Positions 1 to 6,774 of a stretch of DNA of 14,618 bases are shown one piece after another (position 1 is the stretch's first letter; every line of letters starts with the position of its first letter). The position numbers and the translations under genes were made by a program. The notes beneath the pieces were generated by a model. It was not told where the DNA came from. It did no database searches and saw only the letters and a program-made list of their open reading frames with translations. Source of the stretch: Betaproteobacteria bacterium. GTDB taxonomy: Bacteria > Pseudomonadota > Gammaproteobacteria > Burkholderiales > SG8-41. The stretch lies in the NCBI GenBank assembly GCA_023266245.1, contig JAHFRO010000054.1, positions 1-14,618 of the forward strand, read 5' to 3'.

Positions 1-2
1 TT

Positions 3-50
3 GGCGCACCCGATCTGGAACAGGCGTTCCTCGCCTGCATTAACGCCTGA
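3..50 (+). CDS. 3' end of an upstream gene, cut by the window edge
   Basis: The frame starting at base 3 reads GAPDLEQAFLACINA and ends at TGA 48-50. The PDLEQAFLA pattern resembles the extreme C-terminus of many ABC-transporter ATPases of the drug-exporter type, where a P-x-L-E-x-x-F motif near the end is common. Only fifteen codons are visible, so both the reading frame and the family are tentative. A second frame stops at 41-43. The sequence after the stop shows no clear terminator before the inverted-repeat element that begins at 124. Confidence 0.35.
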   Translation, partial: GAPDLEQAFLACINA

Positions 51-123
51 TTCCACCCCCCGGCGAGCCTGGAAAAGCCTTTGCGATACAATACGGTTAA
101 GCCGGAAGCGGAGCTCCGGCCTA

Positions 124-536
124 GAGCCTATAACACCATGAAACACACGTGCGTTGCTGCCAGAATGGGTGATGGCGCGAAGCGAGGTACAGTCAATATT
201 TCCCATATTGGCAAGCCTCGCGACAAAGCGTCCCGCGCCGGGCGGAGCAGGTTCCAAGCGTTTCGTGCTTGGATGCGACCCCGGAGCGGGACAGGGGCGC
301 GCCGTAATGCGTGGGACTCACACGCGCCTACGCGGTCGCATCCCCATCAATGGGGCCCCTGCTCCACGCTTCGGCGCGCCGCCGATTCTGGCTGCAACCC
401 TTAAGGGCTGGCGCGAATTTTGGCCCATGGCTTTGTCGCAAGTCCCTTGCTTAGGAGTACTAAGCGGCGGGCCTTGCTTCGCGCCCTGAGCCAAAATCGT
501 GCCAGCGCATCGCGCGTTTCATGGTGTTATAGACTC
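124..536. repeat. 413-bp element with long imperfect terminal inverted repeats (MITE-like or structured RNA)
   Basis: The outer 26 bp of the two ends (124-149 and 511-536) are reverse complements at 23 of 26 positions and share ctataacaccatgaaac exactly. The similarity continues inward: 150-187 matches the complement of 472-509 at about 26 of 38 positions, including ggcgcgaagc, so each arm is about 64 bp with a single bulge. Further inside, gcgacaaagc (220-229) faces gctttgtcgc (430-439), and ggatgcgacc (271-280) faces ggtcgcatcc (334-343). Local hairpins lie at 194-210, 254-272, 309-325, 342-355, 398-407 and 449-465. No ORF inside looks like a transposase. The architecture suggests a non-autonomous transposable element or a large structured transcript. 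No clear target-site duplication is visible at the borders. Confidence 0.7.
405..509. repeat. Nested inverted repeat within the 413-bp element
   Basis: Bases 406-426 (core ggcgcgaattttggc) are nearly the reverse complement of 486-508 (core gccaaaatcgtgcc), with one extra A in the left arm. The 59 bases between include the perfect 6-bp hairpin gcttag/ctaagc at 449-465. This pairing competes with the long-range pairing of 472-509 to the left arm of the whole element, so two alternative folds are possible. Confidence 0.55.
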
Positions 537-607
537 TTACTCCGCGCGTTGGAACGGACGAGCTGGTCGCCGTTCAACACACGTTAGGGGGTTCACCAGG
601 GGTCCCA

Positions 608-2068
608 GTGAAGCATGCCGAAGCCGCCAAGCCCGATCTGCTGATCGTGGACGACGATCCACTGATCACGGACACGCTTAATTTCGTCCTGAGCCGGGAC
701 TTCTCGGTGTACGTCGCCGATTCCCGGACGCAGGTGAAAAGCCTGTTGCGCCAGCTCGACCAGCCGCCGCAACTGGCTCTGATCGACCTCGGGTTGCCGC
801 CCACGCCGCACCATCCCGACGAGGGGTTCCGGCTGATCAGCGAGCTGATTGCGCATTCTCCCGGCATCAAGATCGTGGTGCTCTCCGGGCAAAGCGATGA
901 AACCAACGCACGGCACGCGCGCACGCTGGGCGCCATCGACTTCGTCGCCAAGCCGTGCGAGCCCGAAACGCTGAAAGGGCTGCTGCTGCGCGCGCTCGAA
1001 ATCAGCGATGCCGAGCTCGGCGCCGCCGCCGACGGCGGCCTGATGGGCAAGAGCCTGCTGATCGAAAAGCTGCGCCAGCAGATCTCGCAGTTCGCCAATG
1101 CGCCCTTCCCGGTGCTGATCGAGGGCGAATCCGGCAGCGGCAAGGAGCTGGTCGCCCAGTCGCTGCACCGCATGAGCCAGCGCGCCTCGCGGCCGTTCCT
1201 GGCACTGAACTGCGCGGCGATTTCCCCGAATCTGGTGGAACCGACGCTGTTCGGTTACGTCAAAGGCTCGTTCACCGGCGCCACCACTTCGCGCGCCGGC
1301 TACTTCGAGGATGCCAAGGACTCGACGCTCTTCCTCGACGAGATCGGGGAGCTGCCGCTCGAACTGCAGGCGAAGCTGCTGCGCGTGCTGGAGAACGGCG
1401 AGTTTCAGCGCGTGGGCGAGACCCAGAGCCGGGTATCCAACGCGCGCGTGGTCGCCGCCACCAACCGCGACATGCGGCAGGAAATCCGCGCCGGCCGCTT
1501 TCGCGCCGACCTCTACCACCGGTTGTCGGTGTTCACCATCAACGTCCCTGCATTGCGCGACCTCGGCGAGGACAAGCGCGCCCTGCTTGATCACTATCGC
1601 GAGTTCTACGCGCGCCAGGCGCGCGTTGATCCGTTCGAGCTCGACGCCAGTGCGCTGGATGTCTGGCTCGACTACAGCTTCCCCGGCAATGTCCGTGAAC
1701 TCAGAAACATCGTCATCCGGCTCACCACCAAGTTCAGCGGGCAGCGGGTGAGCGTGGAGCAGCTGCAGTCGGAGCTCGACATGGAAAATCTCGACATCGA
1801 GCTGCCGGGGCTGGCGGCGGGACAGGATTTCAAGTCGGTGCTGGAGGCGGCCAAGCGCCACCTGCAATTGCAGAAGAGCTTCAATCTCGATCACACGATC
1901 GCGCAGTGGGAGCGCGGCTACGTCGAGGCGGCGCTGATGATCACGCAGGGCAACCTGACCCAGGCCGCGAAACTGCTCGGTATCCACCGCACCACGCTCT
2001 ACAGCAGGATGCAGGGCTATGCCAACCCCGGCGAGGACGCGAAGATGCCGCGCCCGGCCTCGAAATGA
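608..2068 (+). CDS. Sigma-54-dependent response regulator (NtrC family)
   Basis: This 486-residue protein has the three-domain NtrC layout. Residues 11-130 are a receiver domain with the acidic pocket D15-D17, predicted phospho-acceptor D60 (ALIDLGLPP), S93 and conserved K115. Residues 142-370 are the AAA+ sigma-54 activator domain: Walker A GESGSGKE (173-180), the sigma-54 contact loop as GSFTGA (220-225, Ser where Ala is usual), Walker B LFLDEIGE (241-248), and the arginine-rich FRADLYHRL and FPGNVREL motifs. Residues 438-470 form a Fis-type helix-turn-helix (NLTQAAKLLGIHRTTLYSRM). GTG 608 was chosen because AGGGG (598-602) stands five bases before it and the receiver begins at once. The GLPP and EGF features of the receiver recall the PEP-CTERM regulator PrsR, but I cannot assign it there. 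Its place directly before the pilus operon suggests that it controls it. The partner histidine kinase is not in the window. Confidence 0.93.
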   Translation: MKHAEAAKPDLLIVDDDPLITDTLNFVLSRDFSVYVADSRTQVKSLLRQLDQPPQLALIDLGLPPTPHHPDEGFRLISELIAHSPGIKIVVLSGQSDETNARHARTLGAIDFVAKPCEPETLKGLLLRALEISDAELGAAADGGLMGKSLLIEKLRQQISQFANAPFPVLIEGESGSGKELVAQSLHRMSQRASRPFLALNCAAISPNLVEPTLFGYVKGSFTGATTSRAGYFEDAKDSTLFLDEIGELPLELQAKLLRVLENGEFQRVGETQSRVSNARVVAATNRDMRQEIRAGRFRADLYHRLSVFTINVPALRDLGEDKRALLDHYREFYARQARVDPFELDASALDVWLDYSFPGNVRELRNIVIRLTTKFSGQRVSVEQLQSELDMENLDIELPGLAAGQDFKSVLEAAKRHLQLQKSFNLDHTIAQWERGYVEAALMITQGNLTQAAKLLGIHRTTLYSRMQGYANPGEDAKMPRPASK

Positions 2069-2070
2069 GG

Positions 2071-2099
2071 CCGCGCTACGCGGCTGAGACCTAGCTCAG
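2071..2099 (+). other. Two small hairpins in the regulator-mshM gap
   Basis: The 41-base gap contains ccgcg-cta-cgcgg (2071-2083) followed directly by ctgag-acctag-ctcag (2084-2099). Neither has a following T-run, so they are not a standard intrinsic terminator. The second stem takes in the first bases of the ribosome-binding sequence AGAGGA (2098-2103) of the next gene and could affect its translation. Chance is possible at these lengths. Confidence 0.3.
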
Positions 2100-2109
2100 A
2101 GGATCGGCG

Positions 2110-3645
2110 ATGTATTACAGCCATTTCGGACTGAACCAGGCGCCGTTCAAGATCACGCCCAACACCGAGTTCTTCTTCAGCGGCGGCAACCGCGGCCCGG
2201 TCCTGGAGGCACTGATTTACGCCATCACCCACGGTGAGGGCATCATCAAGGTGACCGGCGAGGTGGGCAGCGGCAAGACCATGCTGTGCCACATGCTGCA
2301 GGCGCGGCTGCCGGCCCAGATCGAGACCGTCTACATCGCGAATCCCAGTGTCTCGCCCGAGGAGATCGTGCGCGCGATCGCCTTCGAACTGCAGATCGAC
2401 GTCCCGCGCGACGCCCCGCGGCTCGAAGTGATGCAGGCGCTGCACGACTTCCTCCTCCGGCGCTACGCCGAGGGCAAGCGCGTCGTGGTCTTCGTGGAGG
2501 AGTCGCAGAGCATGCCGCTCGCCACCCTGGAGGAGATCCGGCTGCTCTCCAATCTCGAGACGCGCAACGACAAGCTGCTTCAGATCGTGCTGTTCGGCCA
2601 GCCCGAGCTCGACGAGAACCTGCGCCAGCCCAACATCCGGCAATTGCGCGACCGCATCACTCACAGCTTCCGGCTCGAGCCGCTCAGTCCCGGCGTGATC
2701 AGCGAGTATCTGATGTTCCGCATGCGCGCCGCGGGCTACCACGGTCCGGACCTGTTCCCGTCCCCGGTGGTGAAAACCATCGCACGCGCTTCGCAGGGGT
2801 TGACGCGGCGCGTTAACCTGATCGCCGACAAGGCGCTGCTTGCCGCGTTCTCGGAGAACACTCACACCATCAAGCCGAAGCACGTCGATGCCGCGGTGCG
2901 TGACAGCGAATTCAGCCAGCAGGTCAACCTCCGCATCGGGCCGCGTTACCTGTGGGTCGGCGCGGCACTGGTTGCGGCGGGGGCGGCGCTCGGCGTTGCC
3001 GTCCACGCGCTGCTGCAGCAGACCGCTCAACCGACGTTTGCGCCGGGCGCGGCCAGCGCCGTTGCCGCCGGAGCCGATTCCACCACGCGAAACGACCCCG
3101 ATAGGGGCCCGTCTGAAGGGCCGCCGGCCGGATCCGGAGATGCGCTGGCACTGCGACCTTCGGCCGAGACGGGCGCGCCCGCGCCGGAAGCGGTCGCAAC
3201 CGCACCTGCCACCGGCGCCGATGCGGCTCCGGGCGTCGCACCCGGCGGTGGAACAAAGCCCGTTGTCGCCCCTGTCAGCACCACCGGTGCCGAGGAAACC
3301 CAGGAGCCGGACCTGCTCGAAGCCCGGTTTGCCGCCACCCGGGAATGGCTCGCCACCGAAGCCCAAAACACCTACAGTATCCAGTTGCTCGGGGCAGATA
3401 ACCCGCAACTGCTAAAGGAGCATCTGAACGCAATAACGAAGTTCATTGAAATGAATAAGGTTTTTGTGTATCGTACCGTTGCGAGGCAGAAACCGTACCT
3501 TACCGTCTTGTACGGCAGCTTCAGCGACCGCCGCGCGGCGCAGGAAGTTCTCGATAAGCTGCCGGCATCGCTCAAGACGAATCGGCCGTTTCTGCGGACG
3601 GTGCAAGGCATACGGGGTGAGATAAAGCGACACGAGACGTCCTAG
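2110..3645 (+). CDS. mshM: MshM/ExeA-like AAA ATPase with transmembrane segment and SPOR-like C-terminus
   Basis: The 511-residue protein opens with MYYSHFGLNQAPF, typical of the ExeA/GspA/MshM family. It has Walker A GEVGSGKT (50-57), a Walker B-like strand VVVFVEES (125-132) and the GQPELDENL motif (163-171). A single membrane helix lies at about 282-303, followed by a Pro/Ala/Gly-rich linker to about 395. The last 110 residues (YSIQLLGA ... LTVLYGSFSDRRAAQEVLDKLP) look like a SPOR peptidoglycan-binding domain. In ExeA the ATPase is cytoplasmic and the periplasmic end binds peptidoglycan to help secretin assembly; the neighbour here is a secretin, so the same role is inferred. ATG 2110 has AGAGGA six bases upstream. 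The DNA for about 3410-3500 is visibly AT-richer than its surroundings. Confidence 0.9.
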   Translation: MYYSHFGLNQAPFKITPNTEFFFSGGNRGPVLEALIYAITHGEGIIKVTGEVGSGKTMLCHMLQARLPAQIETVYIANPSVSPEEIVRAIAFELQIDVPRDAPRLEVMQALHDFLLRRYAEGKRVVVFVEESQSMPLATLEEIRLLSNLETRNDKLLQIVLFGQPELDENLRQPNIRQLRDRITHSFRLEPLSPGVISEYLMFRMRAAGYHGPDLFPSPVVKTIARASQGLTRRVNLIADKALLAAFSENTHTIKPKHVDAAVRDSEFSQQVNLRIGPRYLWVGAALVAAGAALGVAVHALLQQTAQPTFAPGAASAVAAGADSTTRNDPDRGPSEGPPAGSGDALALRPSAETGAPAPEAVATAPATGADAAPGVAPGGGTKPVVAPVSTTGAEETQEPDLLEARFAATREWLATEAQNTYSIQLLGADNPQLLKEHLNAITKFIEMNKVFVYRTVARQKPYLTVLYGSFSDRRAAQEVLDKLPASLKTNRPFLRTVQGIRGEIKRHETS

Positions 3646-3684
3646 ACCGGGGAAGCAACACGGACCGGTAACGGGGAGGCGACC

Positions 3685-5568
3685 TTGGACCAAGGGAGAG
3701 ACGAAGCGATGCGACCGACAGCGGCTGCTGCAGATGTGCTATGCACCGCGGCATTACCGGCGCGTGATGCGGCGCGGCCTTGGTTGCAGCCCAGTGGCGG
3801 CGGGCACCTTGCCCTGACCCTGGTGTTGCTGCTCGCCGGCTGCGCGCAGTTTCTGCCGAAAATCCCCCCGTCCGAAGGCCACATTTCCACCGCTCAGGTA
3901 AAAGCCGAGCCGGAGAAAGCGATCCCGCCGCCGGCGCGCGTCAGTACGTTCGTGCCCCCGCCCAAGCCCGCGGTGAAGCCGCAGACCTACAGCGTGGTGG
4001 TGAACGAAGTGCCGGTGAAGGACCTGCTGCTGGCGCTGGCGCGCGACACCAAGCAGAACATCGACGTGCACCCGGGCCTCACCGGCCTGGTGAGCCTGAA
4101 CGCGATCAATGAAACGCTGCCGGCAATCCTCGACCGCGTCTCGAAGCAGGTCAATATACGCCACCGCATGGAGGGCAGCACCATCGTGGTGTCACCCGAT
4201 ACGCCGTACGTGAAGACCTACCGCGTCGGCTACGTGAACATGACGCGCGACACCACCTCGACCATCGGCGTCTCGGGCGAGCTTACCTCCGGTGCCGGCG
4301 CTGGCGGAGCCGCCACGGCGGGCGGAGGGACCAGCGGCTCGAGTACCGTGGTGCGCACGGTGTCCAAGAACGATTTCTGGGAGCAGCTGCGCGACAACCT
4401 CCGCGCCATCCTGAACTCCACGCGGCTGCAAAGCCTGACCGCCGGCGCCAGGGCTGAGCGTTTGGAACTGATCAAGCAGGAGCAGGAACTTCGAGTCAGG
4501 CAGATGGAAGCGGCGAGCAAAGCCGGGCCGGCGGCGCCGACGCTGGCGGCCTCGGTGAGTACCATGGGCAGCGGGCAACAGCAGACCGCGCTGGTGCCGG
4601 ACGATGTCGTGGTCAACTCCGTTTCCGGCACGGTGACCGTCAACGCAACCGAGCAGCAACACCAGCTGGTGCAGCAGCACATCGACAGTATCGTCAACGC
4701 CATGCAGCGCCAGGTGCTGATCGAGGCGACCATCGTGGAAGTGACGCTGTCGGACACCTACCAGGGCGGCATCGATTGGAGCAGGCTCGCAGTCAGCGGC
4801 GGCATCACGCTCACCCAGCGGCTGCTCGGGGGCTTCGGCTCGGGGCTGACCCAGCTGGGCGCTAACTTCTTCCAGCTCGGCTACGTCAACCCGAGGACCG
4901 ACGTCGGCAACATCAGCGCCACGGTGAAGTTGCTGCAGGAATTCGGCAACACGCGCGTGCTTTCCAGCCCGAAGCTGATGGCGCTCAACAACCAGACCGC
5001 GCTGCTCAAAGTGGTGGATAACGTCGTCTACTTTGAAATCCAGGCGCTGACCAGTACCACGCAGGGCGTGGCCACCACCACGTTCAACAGCACGCCGAAA
5101 TTCGTTTCGGTGGGGGTCGTAATGGGGGTCACGCCCCAGATCAACGAAGACGGCCGCGTCTCGCTTACGGTGCGGCCGACGATTTCGCGCGTGCTGCGCT
5201 TCAAGGACGACCCGAATCCCAGTCTCACCGTGGCCGGCGTTCGCATCCCCAACCCGGTGCCGGAGATCCAAGTGCGCGAGATGGAATCAGTGCTGCAGGT
5301 CGGCAGCGGGCAGACGGTGATCCTCGGCGGGTTGATGCAGGACAGCATCCGCCGCGACCGGCAGCAGGTGCCAGGCGCAGATCTGCTGGAAAATGCCGGC
5401 GAACTGTTCCGCTTCCGCGACGAGCGCGTCAGCAAGACCGAGCTGGTGATTTTCCTGCGTCCGACCGTCGTCGCCAACCCGTCCCTCGAAAGCGACGAGC
5501 TCAAGTTCTTCCAACGCTTCCTGCCCCAATCCGAAAAGCAACCTGAAAAGGCCGGCGCCGCGCGATGA
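3685..5568 (+). CDS. mshL: MshL-like outer-membrane secretin (lipoprotein)
   Basis: This 627-residue protein would form the outer-membrane pore through which the pilus leaves. A hydrophobic stretch ends in lipobox LLAGC (Cys 53), so it is probably lipidated, as expected for MshL. Residues 100-170 (QTYSVVVNEVPVKDLLLALA ...) form an STN/N0-type domain, then a Gly/Ser/Thr-rich loop (about 200-225), N-domain material and the secretin barrel from about 340 (QVLIEATIVEVTLSDTYQGG, then VLSSPKLMALNNQTA). The closing signature VPGADLLENAGELF keeps the family's length and GELF but lacks the usual IPxLG. TTG 3685 has an excellent GGGGAGG (3673-3679) five bases before it; ATG 3709 also has an AG-rich site, and both leave an unusually long stretch before the signal helix. 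Its end overlaps the next gene by four bases. Confidence 0.93.
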   Translation: MDQGRDEAMRPTAAAADVLCTAALPARDAARPWLQPSGGGHLALTLVLLLAGCAQFLPKIPPSEGHISTAQVKAEPEKAIPPPARVSTFVPPPKPAVKPQTYSVVVNEVPVKDLLLALARDTKQNIDVHPGLTGLVSLNAINETLPAILDRVSKQVNIRHRMEGSTIVVSPDTPYVKTYRVGYVNMTRDTTSTIGVSGELTSGAGAGGAATAGGGTSGSSTVVRTVSKNDFWEQLRDNLRAILNSTRLQSLTAGARAERLELIKQEQELRVRQMEAASKAGPAAPTLAASVSTMGSGQQQTALVPDDVVVNSVSGTVTVNATEQQHQLVQQHIDSIVNAMQRQVLIEATIVEVTLSDTYQGGIDWSRLAVSGGITLTQRLLGGFGSGLTQLGANFFQLGYVNPRTDVGNISATVKLLQEFGNTRVLSSPKLMALNNQTALLKVVDNVVYFEIQALTSTTQGVATTTFNSTPKFVSVGVVMGVTPQINEDGRVSLTVRPTISRVLRFKDDPNPSLTVAGVRIPNPVPEIQVREMESVLQVGSGQTVILGGLMQDSIRRDRQQVPGADLLENAGELFRFRDERVSKTELVIFLRPTVVANPSLESDELKFFQRFLPQSEKQPEKAGAAR

Positions 5569-6746
5569 GCCTGTTGATGAAGGCCTTGGAAAAGGCCGCC
5601 AAAGACCGGGTTGACGCACGCACCGAGACGGTCGCGGCCACCGCCACGGCCAAGGCCGAGCTTTCGCTCGAGCCGCTTGCCGCGGAAACACCCGCGGCGC
5701 CCAGGCCGGAGGGTGTGCCGCGACCCGCCACGCCACCGCGCACGCCGGCGACAGCAGCCACGCGCGAGCAGGCCCAAGCCGCCACCGTGCTGCAGGCAGC
5801 CGGCCGCCCCCAAGGAGTCGGAGTGGGTACCTACCTGCGTACCCATCAAGTAGTGGTGCTCGGGACGGTCGCCGGGTTCATTGCGGTGGGCTTCGGGATT
5901 TACGTCGCCCTGCAGATTTTTCAGCCGGGCCTGTTCGTGCGCCAGCCGCCGATGGCGCCCAAGGCGCCCGCATCCCCGTTAGCCCAGGCGCCTGCCGCAC
6001 CCGCTAACACCCCGGCGCCGCTGCCCGCCGCCCCGCTGCTGCAGGCAAGCGCCGCCGAGCCCACTGCGACACCCGCTCCCCGCGAGAAACCACAGGCGGT
6101 GGCGCCGGTCGCCCCGCCGGTTGAGACGCCACGCAACACCATCGTGGTCAGCCGCGCCAGCCCGGAGCCGGCCCTCAATCCGCTGCTCACCGAAGCCTAC
6201 GCCGCGCTCGAGGCGAACCGGCTGGAGCCGGCGAAAAGCCTCTACAACCAGCTGCTGCGCACGGAGCCGAAGAACGTCGACGCGCTGCTCGGAATGGCGG
6301 CCATTGCCACGCTGGAAGGCAACAGCGACGAGGCGGCCAAGCACTATCTGCAAATACTCGAACTCGATCCACGGCACGCGCTGGCGCAGAGCGGGCTGAT
6401 CGGCATGCTTGGGCGCGCCGACCCGCTTGCCGCTGAATCCAGACTCAAGCAGTTGATTGCGCGCGAGCCCTCGGCCCATCTTTACTTCACGCTGGGCAAT
6501 CTCTACGCCGACCAGTCACTGTGGGCGGCCGCGCAGCAGGCTTACTTCCAGGCCCACCACCTCGAGCCAGCCAACCCCGACTACGCGTACAACCTGGCCA
6601 TCGGCCTCGAGCATGTGAGCCAGCCCAAGGTGGCGCTCGGCTTCTACCGGCGCGCGACGCAGCTTGCCGCTGCCAAAGGCCGCGCCAACTTCAACCTCGC
6701 ACAGGCCCAAGAGCGCATCAGCAGACTCGCCGCGCAGGTAGAATAG
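5565..6746 (+). CDS. mshN: MshN-like membrane protein with TPR repeats
   Basis: The 393-residue protein begins MSLLMKALEKAAKDR, a short N-terminal helix typical of MshN-type proteins. A Pro/Ala-rich region follows, then one membrane helix (about 95-118), a second long Pro/Ala-rich linker (128-200), and tetratricopeptide repeats from about 206 to the end (AYAALEANRLEPAKSLYNQL, LGMAAIATLEGNSDEAAKHY, FTLGNLYADQSLWAAAQQAY). The topology is cytoplasmic N-terminus and periplasmic TPR domain. By analogy with pilotin-like TPR proteins it may help secretin assembly or link inner and outer membrane parts; that is inference. Its ATG overlaps the secretin stop as ATGA, without a clear ribosome site, which suggests translational coupling. 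The overall fold is clear; the name rests on position and the N-terminus. Confidence 0.85.
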   Translation: MSLLMKALEKAAKDRVDARTETVAATATAKAELSLEPLAAETPAAPRPEGVPRPATPPRTPATAATREQAQAATVLQAAGRPQGVGVGTYLRTHQVVVLGTVAGFIAVGFGIYVALQIFQPGLFVRQPPMAPKAPASPLAQAPAAPANTPAPLPAAPLLQASAAEPTATPAPREKPQAVAPVAPPVETPRNTIVVSRASPEPALNPLLTEAYAALEANRLEPAKSLYNQLLRTEPKNVDALLGMAAIATLEGNSDEAAKHYLQILELDPRHALAQSGLIGMLGRADPLAAESRLKQLIAREPSAHLYFTLGNLYADQSLWAAAQQAYFQAHHLEPANPDYAYNLAIGLEHVSQPKVALGFYRRATQLAAAKGRANFNLAQAQERISRLAAQVE

Positions 6747-6774
6747 CCGGCCGTGGAAGTCCGTCCCACCGACC

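Noticed and set aside
124..149. Integron attC site
   Set aside because: The ends contain TATAAC/GTTATA but not the RYYYAAC and GTTRRRY core sites with attC spacing.
81..489. Overlapping plus-strand open frames in the upstream region
   Set aside because: They run across the inverted-repeat element, are rich in Arg, Pro and Ser without domains, and have no ribosome-binding sites. They are better explained by the repeat and high GC.
549..577. Sigma-70 promoter before the regulator
   Set aside because: TTGGAA could act as a -35 box but no acceptable -10 box stands at the right distance.
499..681. Short open frame ending inside the regulator gene
   Set aside because: It overlaps the start of the well-supported regulator in another frame and has no recognisable features.
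593..1987. 464-residue minus-strand open frame
   Set aside because: Lies opposite the regulator in a mirrored codon register; the translation is a low-complexity string rich in Leu, Arg, Gln, His and Asp, typical of an antisense shadow in GC-rich DNA.
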